The notes: a model not told the origin generated them from the sequence alone. A DNA stretch of 64,000 nt from Alkalihalobacterium elongatum (GCF_019024285.1 NZ_WMKZ01000019.1:1-64000); one strand, 5' to 3'; positions 1-8,934 are shown, numbered from the stretch's first letter. Numbers and translations: made by a program.

Positions 1-58
1 GCATGTATTAGGCACGCCGCCAGCGTTCGTCCTGAGCCAGGATCAAACTCTCCATAAA
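1..58 (-). rRNA. rrs: 16S ribosomal RNA, 5' end only
   Basis: The reverse complement contains the universal 16S start, including AGAGTTTGATCCTGGCTCAG and the following GACGAACGCTGGCGGC stretch. Only about 58 nt of the mature 5' end are inside the window; the gene reads leftwards out of it. The mature end is placed near position 58 by comparison with the usual Bacillus TTTAT start. It is followed upstream by a boxA-like leader and tandem promoters. Confidence 0.97.
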
Positions 59-147
59 AGTGTTTGATATAGCTCACAGTCACAAACGTGACGTTTTTTA
101 AAACATTGACGAGATATCATGTATCTCTTTATTTCGCTTGGCTTTTT

Positions 148-164
148 GTTCAGTTTTCAAAGAA
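148..164 (-). promoter_or_regulatory. boxA-like antitermination element in the rRNA leader
   Basis: On the minus strand this reads TTCTTTGAAAACTGAAC, the boxA-type sequence normally found in Bacillus rrn leaders between promoter P2 and the 16S gene. By family knowledge it recruits Nus factors to prevent premature termination. The position between promoter and 16S gene fits. Confidence 0.7.
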
Positions 165-195
165 CTTTTTTCGTCGTCCTGATGGCGACTTTTAA

Positions 196-225
196 ATTAT
201 AACACCGATAAAATGTTTTTGTCAA
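196..225 (-). promoter_or_regulatory. rrn promoter P2
   Basis: On the minus strand there is a TTGACA -35 (220-225) and a TATAAT -10 (196-201) separated by 18 nt. Both hexamers match the sigma-A consensus exactly. It is the promoter nearest to the 16S gene. Confidence 0.85.
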
Positions 226-288
226 CACTTTATTTTCGTTATTATTCTTTCCTAAAATAAAAACATCGCCGCAACAGCGACGATTAAT

Positions 289-317
289 AATATATCACAT
301 CCATTTTTGTAGGTCAA
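289..317 (-). promoter_or_regulatory. rrn promoter P1
   Basis: On the minus strand there is a TTGACC -35 (312-317) and a TATATT -10 (289-294) with a 17-nt spacer. It lies about 90 bp upstream of P2 and just downstream of the ygxA stop, giving the tandem promoter arrangement typical of Bacillus rRNA operons. Confidence 0.75.
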
Positions 318-335
318 TACTTTTCAAAAGTTTTT

Positions 336-1202
336 TTATCTGCATTCGTACAAGCGATGGTAAATCCCCTTAGCTTTCGTTTCTTTATGAATAACTTCTA
401 CTACACCTTTTTGAACTAAGAAGCTAACTAACAGTTCTAAGTCAATGGAATACTCCTTTAACTCTGGGTGCTCCATTAATTCTGAAATCGTCCAAGGATC
501 CATCGATCTGTTCATAATTTTAAGAATGTGCATACTCCCCAGCTGCGCTTTTGAAGTAATCGCAAATTCATTCGCAAGCAGGACTAACTCCACTCTTTTC
601 TCAATCGTTTCATGACCTAATAGAAGTTCCTGATAAAGTTTAAACGTTTCTGGTTCAATATGTTTTACTTGATCCCAAACAGTAACCTCTGGATAAAACC
701 CTCTTTCGATCACAGAAAGCCTCGCTTGGTGATGAAGCGCATGTAAAATATGATTAAAAGCATCGAAGTAATTCTCAGATTGATACAAAGCTTTACCCTT
801 TTCAAATCGACGAATTAATTTTGAAAACTCAATTCCGAGTTTTTGCTGTCTTTCTTCAAACGGAAAATCATTTATTCGTTTTTTCATATTATAGACATAT
901 TCATTTCGATCAAAAAGAACTTTCCCTTTAAATACCCAGTCAATAAATCGACGATTAGAACCTGTAATCATCCATTGAAAAAGACGATCTTCATCAATAA
1001 TGTTCATTGAAACGGTCTTATCTAAGTATTCATAATGTCTAACTAACCATTCACTGCTACCCTTTTCCTTAATAATTAATAGGATAACATCATGACCATC
1101 AGTAATAGTATCGAAACCAGACTCCTTCTCTACTATTAATATCCCCAACGTATCTGGCTCACTCGCTTTATCCTGATACAACTGTCGTAACATTACTTCC
1201 AT
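336..1202 (-). CDS. ygxA: YgxA-like nucleotidyltransferase-related protein
   Basis: A 288-aa cytoplasmic protein that I recognise as YgxA, annotated in Bacillus as a nucleotidyltransferase-like protein of unknown substrate. Its place directly upstream of an rRNA operon, next to ygzB and perR, matches the ygxA locus of B. subtilis as I remember it. The C-terminal 60 residues look like a winged-helix-type fold (inferred). The start is ATG at 1202, 8 nt after a GAGGGG ribosome-binding site; a TTG three bases earlier is an alternative. There is no signal peptide or membrane segment. Function is unknown. Confidence 0.8.
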   Translation of the reverse strand: MEVMLRQLYQDKASEPDTLGILIVEKESGFDTITDGHDVILLIIKEKGSSEWLVRHYEYLDKTVSMNIIDEDRLFQWMITGSNRRFIDWVFKGKVLFDRNEYVYNMKKRINDFPFEERQQKLGIEFSKLIRRFEKGKALYQSENYFDAFNHILHALHHQARLSVIERGFYPEVTVWDQVKHIEPETFKLYQELLLGHETIEKRVELVLLANEFAITSKAQLGSMHILKIMNRSMDPWTISELMEHPELKEYSIDLELLVSFLVQKGVVEVIHKETKAKGIYHRLYECR

Positions 1203-1411
1203 CAAGTGGTCCCCTCTCTACAAAACACTACTAGAATATCGGAACATACTACTATAATTACTATTCCTAAAAAATTTCTCCACTCTTTAATATAATAAGT
1301 CAAATAATTCTTCGACAAGAAAAACCAAAACCCTCTTCTATTTATAAAAAGCTATTAAATAATTTTTTTAGATTGAACTCTATGCTATACTAAAACAAGG
1401 AGGGAACTACT

Positions 1412-1762
1412 ATGTCTACTAAATACTCAAATAAAATAAATAAAATAAGAACATTTGCCCTTTCATTAGTTTTTATAGGGATTATCGTTATGTATGTAGG
1501 AATTTTCTTTAGAAACTCTCCTATAATTATGTCCTTAACGATGTTACTCGGTTTTTTATTCGTAATAGCTAGTACAGTTGTTTACTTTTGGATCGGTATG
1601 ATTTCAACCAAATCAGTAAAAGTCGTTTGTCCTAATTGTAATACAGCAACGAAAGTACTCGGCCGAGTGGATGCGTGCATGAATTGCAACGAGCCATTAA
1701 CATTGGATCCAGAGCTTGAAGGTAAAGAGTTCGACCTTAAATATAACCGCAAAAGAAGCTGA
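1412..1762 (+). CDS. ygzB: YgzB (UPF0295) small membrane protein with zinc ribbon
   Basis: A 116-aa protein with two hydrophobic segments (about residues 14-33 and 40-62) followed by a C-terminal CPNCN...CMNCNE four-cysteine ribbon that probably binds a metal. Sequence and position beside perR identify it as the conserved but uncharacterised YgzB. A strong AGGAGGGA site precedes the ATG. It converges on perR, and its stop codon lies inside the shared terminator hairpin. Confidence 0.85.
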   Translation: MSTKYSNKINKIRTFALSLVFIGIIVMYVGIFFRNSPIIMSLTMLLGFLFVIASTVVYFWIGMISTKSVKVVCPNCNTATKVLGRVDACMNCNEPLTLDPELEGKEFDLKYNRKRS

Positions 1763-1785
1763 TGCCATTGGCACCAGCTTTTTTA
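1756..1785. terminator. Bidirectional terminator between ygzB and perR
   Basis: A GC-rich stem (AAGCTG-A-TGCC / GGCA-C-CAGCTT) with a 3-nt loop, followed by TTTTTT on the plus side and preceded by A-rich sequence. It overlaps the ygzB stop codon and the last bases of perR, so it can serve both convergent genes. Confidence 0.75.
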
Positions 1786-2220
1786 ATGAGTTGATTTCTT
1801 TTTACAATCTGGGCATACTCCATAGATTTCCATACGATGGTTAGTTACGTCGAAGTTCGTAACATGTTCAGCAAGTGTCTCCACTTCATCTAAACCTGGA
1901 TAGTGAAAGTCGACGATCTTTCCACAATCCGTACAAATGACATGGTAATGATCAGTTGTAACACAATCAAAACGGCTGGATGAATCCCCATATGTTAACT
2001 CTTTTACAATCCCTACTTCTTTAAACATCCGTAAATTATTGTAAACCGTAGCAACACTCATATTTGGAAAACGGCCTTCTAATGCTTTATAGATGTCATC
2101 CGCTGTTGGATGAGTCATCGATTCATATAAATACTCTAGGATTGCATGACGCTGCGGAGTCATGCGAACCTTTGTTGTTTTTAAAGAATCGATCGCTTCC
2201 TGCAGGAGATGTTTGGTCAT
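1783..2220 (-). CDS. perR: Peroxide-responsive repressor PerR (Fur family)
   Basis: A 145-aa Fur-family repressor sensing H2O2 by metal-catalysed histidine oxidation. With the start at ATG 2220 the length equals that of B. subtilis PerR, and the regulatory ligands fall in register: His37 (in THPTAD) and the [11 protein letters not shown] segment with Asp85, His91 and His93. Two CxxC pairs (CTDC and CPDC) form the structural zinc site. Two upstream in-frame starts exist (2226, 2235), but the GAGGTG site sits 7 nt before 2220 and the upstream codons overlap it. Autoregulation is indicated by the PerR box and promoter immediately upstream. Confidence 0.96.
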   Translation of the reverse strand: MTKHLLQEAIDSLKTTKVRMTPQRHAILEYLYESMTHPTADDIYKALEGRFPNMSVATVYNNLRMFKEVGIVKELTYGDSSSRFDCVTTDHYHVICTDCGKIVDFHYPGLDEVETLAEHVTNFDVTNHRMEIYGVCPDCKKKSTH

Positions 2221-2257
2221 CGTCATGCACCTCACTTTCAGAACAACAATTCTTAAT

Positions 2258-2272
2258 TTATAATGTTTATAA
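2258..2272 (-). promoter_or_regulatory. PerR box at the perR transcription start
   Basis: TTATAATGTTTATAA matches the Per box TTATAATNATTATAA at every specified position but one. It begins just downstream of the perR -10 hexamer, so it covers the expected start point, which is where an autorepressor would bind. Confidence 0.85.
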
Positions 2273-2274
2273 AT

Positions 2275-2303
2275 AGTATAATTAGTTTTCGGTAAATTGT
2301 CAA
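2275..2303 (-). promoter_or_regulatory. perR promoter (sigma-A)
   Basis: On the minus strand: TTGACA (2298-2303), a 17-nt spacer and TATACT (2275-2280). This near-consensus sigma-A promoter points at perR. Confidence 0.85.
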
Positions 2304-2343
2304 TGTTTCCACTGTACTTTCAGTCAAAACTAAGGGTGTAAAG

Positions 2344-2643
2344 TTATTGACCTTGAAGTAGCGGTATGAGAGCTGGACTTGTTGGAATAATAAACGACGT
2401 GTAGCGATGCGACACCGACCTTTTTTTACCTTTTTGCTTTTCTACATGTAAGCACGCTTCTTGTAATGATTTCCGTAAATCCTCAAGATCTTTTTCTTCA
2501 ACACCAAATAAAAATGTTGTATTTCCTTTTCTTAGAAAACCACCTGTACTCGCTAATTCTGTCATCCGAAAGCCCTTGTACTTTAACTGTCTTTCCACTT
2601 CATTAGCATAGTAATTTTCCATTATGCAGATCATTAACTTCAA
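2344..2643 (-). CDS. DarA/PstA-like (YaaQ, DUF970) cyclic-di-AMP receptor family protein
   Basis: A 99-aa PII-like protein starting MKLMIC. It carries the family's hallmark TGGFLRKGNTTFLFGVE, which in DarA forms part of the c-di-AMP pocket. B. subtilis DarA is about 109 aa and lies elsewhere (yaaQ), so this is probably a paralogue; whether this genome also has the canonical copy cannot be seen here. The middle loop (about residues 65-82) is basic (KQKGKKRS) instead of the usual DarA B-loop. It lies 16 bp downstream of the dehydrogenase on the same strand and may be co-transcribed. Ligand binding is inferred. Confidence 0.75.
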   Translation of the reverse strand: MKLMICIMENYYANEVERQLKYKGFRMTELASTGGFLRKGNTTFLFGVEEKDLEDLRKSLQEACLHVEKQKGKKRSVSHRYTSFIIPTSPALIPLLQGQ

Positions 2644-2659
2644 TCGTGCATCCCCTCTC

Positions 2660-3610
2660 TTAATAGCCTATGTTAACATCTATTAAATTAACCAAATCAT
2701 TCTTACCCTGACTATACAATCCAAGGTTTTCTTTAAATATTTCAAATGCTCGATATTGATATTGAGGAGAAACTCCTGAAATGTGAGGTGTAATCGTTAC
2801 ATTGTCCATTGACCAAAAAGGGTGATCCTTAGGAAGCGGTTCTTGTTGAAATACATCCAATACCGCATGAGCAATGACTTTTTCATTTAATGCCTTTATT
2901 AAATCATCTTCAACTACTGTTTGACCTCTACCTATATTTATGAAAACACCGCTTGGTTTCATCACTTTAAAAAATTGATCATTAATCATTAACTTCGTCT
3001 CTTCTGTACTCGGAAGAACAGAAACTACATAATCAGAAAGTTTAAGCATATCGCCAAGAGACTCCATCGTAAACATCTGATCAATATATTCAACTTTCTT
3101 ACCACTACGATTAATACCCAATGTTTTCATCCCAAACGCTTTAGCGAGTCTGGCGATTTCAGATCCAATCGCCCCTACACCTATAACTCCTATTGTTTGA
3201 GTGTTAATTTCAGTCATAGGTAGACGCCGATTCCAATCTTTATTCTCTTGTTGGTGTAATAGTTCTTTTGTTTTTCTGGCAACCTGCAATATCATTCCTA
3301 AAGTGTATTCTGCCATTGGCTTTTTATGGATCCCTTTTGCATTTGAGACAAGTATTCCTTTACTTTTTATTGCACGAAAAGGCAATTCTTCAACACCTGC
3401 TGAAATGACCATTATCCATTTTAATTTTTGTGCTTGTTTAATATGTGTTTCTTGCAGGTCTTCTCCGTATGTTATTAGTATTTCTGTATCCTCAAGATCT
3501 TTTCCTACTTCATCTATATTAGAATAAAAATGAAATGTTACCGATGGAAACTCTTCTTTCAGTCGTTGTTGTATATCTGGTTTTACTTTCGCAGATGAAA
3601 CAACCTTCAC
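2660..3610 (-). CDS. D-isomer specific 2-hydroxyacid dehydrogenase
   Basis: A 316-aa NAD(P)-dependent dehydrogenase of the PGDH/glyoxylate reductase superfamily that interconverts a D-2-hydroxyacid and a 2-oxoacid. The Rossmann motif GVIGVGAIGSEIARLAKAFG and the catalytic Arg (INIGRGQ), Glu (FQQEPLP) and His (TPHISG) are all present, so it should be active; the substrate cannot be told. I chose GTG 3610 because GAGGG lies 6 nt before it; the longer frame (to 3628) would place that site inside the gene. It ends up 27 bp downstream of bcp on the same strand, so they may share a transcript. Confidence 0.85.
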   Translation of the reverse strand: MKVVSSAKVKPDIQQRLKEEFPSVTFHFYSNIDEVGKDLEDTEILITYGEDLQETHIKQAQKLKWIMVISAGVEELPFRAIKSKGILVSNAKGIHKKPMAEYTLGMILQVARKTKELLHQQENKDWNRRLPMTEINTQTIGVIGVGAIGSEIARLAKAFGMKTLGINRSGKKVEYIDQMFTMESLGDMLKLSDYVVSVLPSTEETKLMINDQFFKVMKPSGVFINIGRGQTVVEDDLIKALNEKVIAHAVLDVFQQEPLPKDHPFWSMDNVTITPHISGVSPQYQYRAFEIFKENLGLYSQGKNDLVNLIDVNIGY

Positions 3611-3637
3611 ATCGATCCCTCTTTTCACTTATGGTTA

Positions 3638-4108
3638 TTATGCAAGGTTTTCTTTTATATAAGAAAGAGCTTCCTCTACATGACCTTTCACCCTAACCTT
3701 ACGCCATTCCTTAACGATCTTTCCTTCTTTATCAATAATAAAAGTCGATCTTTCAATTCCCATGTATTCTTTACCAAAATTCTTTTTCAACTTCCATACA
3801 TCATATGCTTCAGCTGCTTCATGATTTTCATCAGCTAGTAATAAAAATGGAAGTCCGTGCTTATCTATAAATTTTGTATGACGATCTACAGGGTCTGGGC
3901 TTACTCCTAAAATAACCGCATCCACATCTGAAAAACTTTCATGATGGTCTCTGAAGTCACAAGCTTGAGTTGTACAACCAGGAGTCATATCTTTCGGATA
4001 AAAATATAAAACAATATTTTTACCTTTGAAATCCTTTAACGATACCGTTTCTCCATTATTTGCTGGCAATGTAAATTCAGGTGCAGTTTGTCCAATTTCT
4101 ACAGTCAT
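3638..4108 (-). CDS. bcp: Thioredoxin-dependent thiol peroxidase Bcp (peroxiredoxin)
   Basis: A 156-aa atypical peroxiredoxin that reduces H2O2 and organic hydroperoxides in the cytoplasm. It carries the peroxidatic motif TPGCTTQACDFRD with two cysteines five residues apart, and FYPKDMTPGC. It corresponds to B. subtilis YgaF, which lies in the same perR neighbourhood, giving an oxidative-stress pairing. No PerR box is seen in its upstream region. Confidence 0.93.
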   Translation of the reverse strand: MTVEIGQTAPEFTLPANNGETVSLKDFKGKNIVLYFYPKDMTPGCTTQACDFRDHHESFSDVDAVILGVSPDPVDRHTKFIDKHGLPFLLLADENHEAAEAYDVWKLKKNFGKEYMGIERSTFIIDKEGKIVKEWRKVRVKGHVEEALSYIKENLA

Positions 4109-4172
4109 TACTATCCCTCCAATTGTATTCTTTCCTTTCGTATAGATTAACGAAACTTGTCGCTAAGTACAA

Positions 4173-4595
4173 CTAATCTGAACGTTTGTCCATATATATT
4201 ACCGTCGTTACAACAAAAGCAGCTGGAAGTACATATCCAATTAACGCCTGCAGCATAGCGATTGGTCGGCCAAATCCTAAAGGCGTAATATCCCCGTATC
4301 CGACTGATAATAAGGTTACCGCACTAAAATACATCGTATCTTCTATGAGGTGTAAGACATTCCCGCCGACATGCCTCTTCCCTTCAGTGAGAACGGTATA
4401 CCCTGCCATTTCAAAAGCCATATATAAGGCACCAAATCCAATGGTAATCGTTACATATACGATAAAAAGGACCAGAAAATTTCGAAGCGAGAGTGCTTGA
4501 CCTCGAACTGGGCGGTTTTTTAATAACAACAAAATACTCATAAGAACTCCAAGAACAGCTATCAATATAACGGTTAATATCAATAATTCCCCCAT
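4173..4595 (-). CDS. Small two-TM potassium channel (ion channel family)
   Basis: A 140-aa membrane protein with an N-terminal membrane segment, a second TM around residues 40-62, a pore loop carrying the selectivity filter SVGYGDITP, and a last TM (IAMLQALIGYVLPAAF). The filter is the standard K+-selective T/S-V-G-Y-G-D. There is no cytoplasmic RCK/TrkA domain, so gating is unknown. The start is ATG 4595, preceded by AGAGGTGG; an ATG-less extension to 4649 has no ribosome-binding site. Confidence 0.85.
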   Translation of the reverse strand: MGELLILTVILIAVLGVLMSILLLLKNRPVRGQALSLRNFLVLFIVYVTITIGFGALYMAFEMAGYTVLTEGKRHVGGNVLHLIEDTMYFSAVTLLSVGYGDITPLGFGRPIAMLQALIGYVLPAAFVVTTVIYMDKRSD

Positions 4596-4670
4596 AAAAC
4601 CACCTCTAACCCACTTTATGTGCAAATTAGAAAAAATAGGACAACTCACAACTTTTTGCTAGAGACAAAA

Positions 4671-4696
4671 AAGGTGAAGAGTTTCCCCTTCACCTT
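4671..4696 (-). terminator. Terminator of the ABC-2 exporter operon
   Basis: Stem AAGGTGAAG / CTTCACCTT with an 8-nt loop. On the minus strand it is followed by TTTTTTG. It overlaps the stop codon of the last permease gene. Confidence 0.8.
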
Positions 4697-5480
4697 AGTT
4701 TCCTGCTCCTCGATATTTAGTTACACCAACATTCCATATGAAGATAGCTAATATAAAGAAAACAATTCCCATTACTGGTGTTAACGCTGCATATATGAAC
4801 CACTCTTCTCTTCCAAGGAAGTAGGCCGATGGATATACCCCAACAAAAGCAAACGGTAAGATCCAAGTTAAAATAAAACGAATAACTCCATTATATATAT
4901 CAACAGGATATCTACCGTAGTTCCCAATATTGTACATCATCGGCATAAAGTCTGTTTTACTATCTGACCAGAAGCTAATACTTGCAAGCATCGTAAAAAT
5001 ACTTCCATAGATTAAAGCACCGCCAATGACTAACGCAATAAATATAAACGGATCGTACCAAGAAAGTGACAATTCTAATTGTATCCCTGCGTAAATCATG
5101 ATCGCCATACCCGTAATAACCCCAAATAACGATTCCAATTCCATTCGTTCTAGCACAATTTGAAACAAACTATGAATGGGGCGAGTTAATACTCGGTCCA
5201 TTTCCCCTTTTACAATATACCTATCATTAAAATCCCAAATATTAAAGAACGATGTGAAAATTGCATAAGGAACAAGGAAGAAACCATAGATGAAAATTAT
5301 TTCCTCGCGACTCCAACCACTTAGAAATGACGTATGACCAAAGACAACTAGAATAAAAATGAGATTAACCGCCTGAAATAATAAATCAGAGAAGATTTCT
5401 ACAACCGTATCCACCCGATACGTAAGTCTTGTTTTCAAATATTGAGAGGCGTATTGAAAAAACATGGATATATGAAACAT
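4695..5480 (-). CDS. ABC-2 family exporter, permease subunit 2
   Basis: A 261-aa integral membrane protein with about six hydrophobic segments, related to the COG3694-type ABC-2 permeases (recognised by overall sequence and gene order). It is the third gene of an ATPase-permease-permease operon; the two permeases probably form a heterodimeric channel. The start is taken at the second of two adjacent ATGs (5480) because GGAGG lies 7 nt before it; ATG 5483 directly abuts the upstream stop. The substrate is unknown. Confidence 0.8.
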   Translation of the reverse strand: MFHISMFFQYASQYLKTRLTYRVDTVVEIFSDLLFQAVNLIFILVVFGHTSFLSGWSREEIIFIYGFFLVPYAIFTSFFNIWDFNDRYIVKGEMDRVLTRPIHSLFQIVLERMELESLFGVITGMAIMIYAGIQLELSLSWYDPFIFIALVIGGALIYGSIFTMLASISFWSDSKTDFMPMMYNIGNYGRYPVDIYNGVIRFILTWILPFAFVGVYPSAYFLGREEWFIYAALTPVMGIVFFILAIFIWNVGVTKYRGAGN

Positions 5481-5483
5481 CAT

Positions 5484-6278
5484 TTAGCCTCCTTGTACTA
5501 CCATTTGTTTTCTAGCAATTACCCATAAAACCTGGATTGGAACAACTAAAATAATTGCCCAAATGAATTGAATGGCTAACCCTTGCCAAACTTCAATTTG
5601 CGTAAAGCCTTCGGTAAAGATCATACTCGGAATATAACTAATCGCCTGAAACGGTAAAAACATCATCACATTTTGTGCCCAAATCGGATAAAAGCTAATA
5701 GGAAGTAATAACCCAGAAAACAGGTCAATAACTACACGCTTCCCTCTAATTAACCCAGTATTGTTATAGAGGAAGAACGTTAAAATTCCCGTAAGTAGAT
5801 TTATTTGCGTATTAATAATAAAACTGAACAGAAGAGAAACAACAAAAAATAACCACGTAGAAGGACTTGCCGAAAATGTAATTGGGAAAATGATCCAAAC
5901 TATCACCATACCAGGAACCGAGAAGAAAAATAATCTAAACAACCCTTCTCCAAGTCCTTGCATCGTCTTCATACCTAAGTAACTGTAGGGTCTAATAAGC
6001 TCAATAGCGACCTTTCCTTCTTTAATTTCCTGTGCAATCTCGCGGTCAATATTATTGAAATAAAACGCCCTTGCCATCCAAGCAACAGCAACATAGGTTG
6101 TCATTTGTAATACAGAGAGGCCTTGAATTTCATCGTTCCCCCCATAGATTGCCATCCATAAAAAATAATAAGCACCTATATTAATACTATAAATTAAAAT
6201 CCCACTATAGTAGTTTGTACGGTAGGCAAGCATCATGAGGAAACGAATTCGAATCATCTCCACATATTTACTTGCCAT
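5484..6278 (-). CDS. ABC-2 family exporter, permease subunit 1
   Basis: A 264-aa membrane protein with about six TM segments (COG4587-type). It starts at MASKYVEM inside the end of the ATPase gene (11-bp overlap), with GAAGGTG as ribosome-binding site, so it is translationally coupled to the ATPase. The longer open frame to 6332 has no suitable start. It is immediately followed by permease 2. Confidence 0.8.
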   Translation of the reverse strand: MASKYVEMIRIRFLMMLAYRTNYYSGILIYSINIGAYYFLWMAIYGGNDEIQGLSVLQMTTYVAVAWMARAFYFNNIDREIAQEIKEGKVAIELIRPYSYLGMKTMQGLGEGLFRLFFFSVPGMVIVWIIFPITFSASPSTWLFFVVSLLFSFIINTQINLLTGILTFFLYNNTGLIRGKRVVIDLFSGLLLPISFYPIWAQNVMMFLPFQAISYIPSMIFTEGFTQIEVWQGLAIQFIWAIILVVPIQVLWVIARKQMVVQGG

Positions 6279-7278
6279 AGAATACACCTTCTTCGTAAAT
6301 ATTACGGATAATTTCCTCTGTTGAAACTTCATTGATTCTCATATCCGACAACTTGAATTGGCTAGCTACTAAACTAATAATCTGTGAAACAACTTCTTCC
6401 TTTGTAACGACAGCTACCCAAACATTTTCTTGCTCACCTTGTTTCCATTCAACAGGCAGCCCTTCTGTTACATCCATTAATTTAGGTTTCACAACAACTT
6501 CATCAAACTGGAACTGTATCTCTTTCCCTTGCCCCCAGTTTCCACGCAAGTCCGCTAATGACCCATCATAAATGATTTTTCCTTCATCGAGCATAATGAC
6601 TCGCTCACATAAAGCTTCAATATCACTTAAGTCATGTGTCGTTAATAGAATGGTTGTATTAAATCTTTCATTAATCTTCTTGAGAAATTCTCGAATTTTC
6701 AGCTTCACTAGTACGTCGAGACCTATAGTTGGCTCATCTAAAAATAATAAAGGCGGGTTATGAATTAATGCTGCAGCTAATTCACACCGCATTCGTTGAC
6801 CTAAAGAGAGTTTTCTCACAGGTTTATCTAACAATGGTTCCAAATCTAATGTTTCAATAATTTCCTTAATATGAGGTTCATATTGTTCATCTGGAATATT
6901 GTAGACCTTCTTTAGAAGTCGAAACGATTCTTGCACCGCAATATCCCACCAGAGCTGTGAACGTTGTCCAAAGACAACACCAATGGTCCTTACAAAGCGC
7001 TCTCTCTCTTTATGAGGGTTCATACCATTTACGATAACCTCCCCCGCACTTGGCGTTAAGATCCCCGTCAACATTTTAATCGTCGTTGATTTACCTGCAC
7101 CATTTTCACCGATATAACCAACCATTTCTCCCTTTTTTACTTCAAACGAAATATTATCGACAGCGGCTAGTATTTTATAATTTCTCGTAAGTAAATCACG
7201 AAAAGCTCCCTTTAGACCTGAACGACTTGAATAGGATTTAAACTCTTTTCGTAGTTCACGCACTTCTATCGCATTCAT
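6268..7278 (-). CDS. ABC-2 family exporter, ATP-binding subunit
   Basis: A 336-aa ATPase of the COG4586 type. It has Walker A GENGAGKST (about residues 57-65), a Q-loop region GQRSQLWWD, the signature LSLGQRM, Walker B LLFLDEPTIGLD and switch His TTHD. The C-terminal third is the extra domain usual in drug/daunorubicin-type exporters. AGGAGAGGTG precedes the ATG. It is the first gene of a three-gene operon that sits divergently from hemL. The cargo is not predictable from sequence. Confidence 0.88.
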   Translation of the reverse strand: MNAIEVRELRKEFKSYSSRSGLKGAFRDLLTRNYKILAAVDNISFEVKKGEMVGYIGENGAGKSTTIKMLTGILTPSAGEVIVNGMNPHKERERFVRTIGVVFGQRSQLWWDIAVQESFRLLKKVYNIPDEQYEPHIKEIIETLDLEPLLDKPVRKLSLGQRMRCELAAALIHNPPLLFLDEPTIGLDVLVKLKIREFLKKINERFNTTILLTTHDLSDIEALCERVIMLDEGKIIYDGSLADLRGNWGQGKEIQFQFDEVVVKPKLMDVTEGLPVEWKQGEQENVWVAVVTKEEVVSQIISLVASQFKLSDMRINEVSTEEIIRNIYEEGVFYGK

Positions 7279-7341
7279 AATTACACCTCTCCTATATATC
7301 CTCGACGTTCATATTTAATATACTTATCTATTTTTTATAAC

Positions 7342-7353
7342 TAAACTAGTTTA
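7342..7353. promoter_or_regulatory. Perfect 12-bp palindrome between divergent ABC operon and hemL
   Basis: TAAACTAGTTTA is a perfect palindrome in the 153-bp divergent intergenic region. It could be an operator for the exporter operon, but no regulator gene is adjacent and short AT-rich palindromes arise by chance. Confidence 0.25.
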
Positions 7354-7431
7354 ACGCAAACCCCATTTTCGCTCAAGATTAGAGCTTATGGTAAAATGAA
7401 CTAGGTAAATTTACGTTAAGAGGTGTTAACA

Positions 7432-8724
7432 ATGAATCACACGAAATCTGAAACCCTTTATGGTGAAGCAGTTGAACATATCGTTGGAGGCGTTAATAGT
7501 CCTTCACGTTCCTATAAAGCCGTTGGTGGCGGAGCTCCTGTTTTTATGGAGCGAGGAAAAGGAGCTTATTTTTGGGATGTTGATGGTAACCGTTACATTG
7601 ATTATTTAGCAGCCTATGGGCCAATCATTACAGGGCATGCTCACCCACATATTACAGAGGCGATTACAAAGGCAGCCGAAAATGGAGTACTTTACGGTAC
7701 ACCTACAAACTTAGAAATTAAATTTGCAAAGATGCTTAAAGAAGCCATTCCTTCGATGGAAAAAATTCGCTTCGTTAACTCTGGAACTGAAGCAGTCATG
7801 ACAACGATTCGTGTTGCGAGAGCTTATACTGGCCGTGACAAGATTATTAAATTTGCAGGCTGCTACCATGGACATTCAGATTTAGTATTAGTTGCTGCTG
7901 GGTCTGGTCCTTCAACACTTGGAACTCCTGACTCTGCTGGTGTACCGCAGTCGATTGCCAAAGAGGTTATTACGGTACCATTCAACTGTCTAGATAGTTT
8001 TAAAGAAGCATTAGACAAATGGGGTCATGAAGTAGCCGCAATCCTAGTTGAACCGATCGTTGGAAACTTCGGAATCGTTGAGCCTAAAAAAGGCTTCTTA
8101 GAGGGAGTTAATGAATTAGCGCATGCAGCAGGAGCCCTGGTTATTTACGATGAAGTCATTACAGCTTTCCGCTTTATGTATGGCGGCGCACAAAATTTAT
8201 TAAATGTAGAACCTGATATGACCGCACTAGGGAAAATTATCGGGGGTGGACTGCCAATCGGTGCATACGGCGGAAAAAAAGAAATTATGGAAAAAGTCGC
8301 ACCACTAGGGCCCGCTTACCAAGCTGGAACGATGGCTGGAAACCCTGCATCTATAAGCGCAGGTATCGCCTGCTTGGAAATTCTTCAAGAAAAAGGATTA
8401 TACGACCGACTGGATCACTTAGGTGAAATCCTCGAAACTGGTATACTCGAACATGCAAAAACATACAATATCCCGATAACATTAAATCGCTTAAAAGGGG
8501 CTTTAACTGTTTACTTTACTGAAGAGAAAATAACAAACTATGAACAAGCAGAAAACAGTGATGGTGAAATGTTCGGTAAATTCTTTAAACTCATGCTTGA
8601 GCAAGGGATTAACCTCGCCCCTTCAAAATACGAAGCTTGGTTCCTTACGATAGCACACACAGAACAAGATATTCACCAAACCCTCAAAGCTGTAGAGCAC
8701 GCATTTATGAATCTAAGAAAATGA
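7432..8724 (+). CDS. gsaB: Glutamate-1-semialdehyde 2,1-aminomutase (second HemL type, GsaB)
   Basis: A 430-aa PLP enzyme that converts glutamate-1-semialdehyde to 5-aminolevulinate in tetrapyrrole synthesis. The PLP lysine is Lys268 in [11 protein letters not shown]; the family motifs NSGTEAVM and YDEVITAFR are also present. Its position beside perR/bcp and ygaE matches B. subtilis gsaB rather than the hemAXCDBL operon, so it is probably the second aminomutase. The start is ATG 7432; the upstream GTG forms part of the AGAGGTG ribosome-binding site. Confidence 0.92.
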   Translation: MNHTKSETLYGEAVEHIVGGVNSPSRSYKAVGGGAPVFMERGKGAYFWDVDGNRYIDYLAAYGPIITGHAHPHITEAITKAAENGVLYGTPTNLEIKFAKMLKEAIPSMEKIRFVNSGTEAVMTTIRVARAYTGRDKIIKFAGCYHGHSDLVLVAAGSGPSTLGTPDSAGVPQSIAKEVITVPFNCLDSFKEALDKWGHEVAAILVEPIVGNFGIVEPKKGFLEGVNELAHAAGALVIYDEVITAFRFMYGGAQNLLNVEPDMTALGKIIGGGLPIGAYGGKKEIMEKVAPLGPAYQAGTMAGNPASISAGIACLEILQEKGLYDRLDHLGEILETGILEHAKTYNIPITLNRLKGALTVYFTEEKITNYEQAENSDGEMFGKFFKLMLEQGINLAPSKYEAWFLTIAHTEQDIHQTLKAVEHAFMNLRK

Positions 8725-8743
8725 ATATTTATGCATTAAATAC

Positions 8744-8777
8744 AACCAGAAAAGAAAACCCTTTTCTGGTTTTTTTA
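8744..8777 (+). terminator. Terminator of gsaB
   Basis: A perfect 11-bp stem AACCAGAAAAG / CTTTTCTGGTT with a 6-nt loop, followed by TTTTTTT, 19 bp after the gsaB stop. Confidence 0.9.
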
Positions 8778-8885
8778 TTGGAAAACCCCATGAAAACGCT
8801 TACACAATCATTATTTACTTACTCACTTTTCAGGGTAATTCCCGCTAAATTTGAATGACAATATCAAAAAAATGAATAAAAATAA

Positions 8886-8923
8886 TTGAAATTATTCATT
8901 CCTCATGATATACTTGCTATACT
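8886..8923 (+). promoter_or_regulatory. Probable gltA promoter
   Basis: TTGAAA (8886-8891), a 17-nt spacer and TATACT (8909-8914). A second TATACT (8918-8923) preceded by TG forms an extended -10. Either would start a leader of about 250 nt before gltA. Confidence 0.6.
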
Positions 8924-8934
8924 ATTCTGACAAT

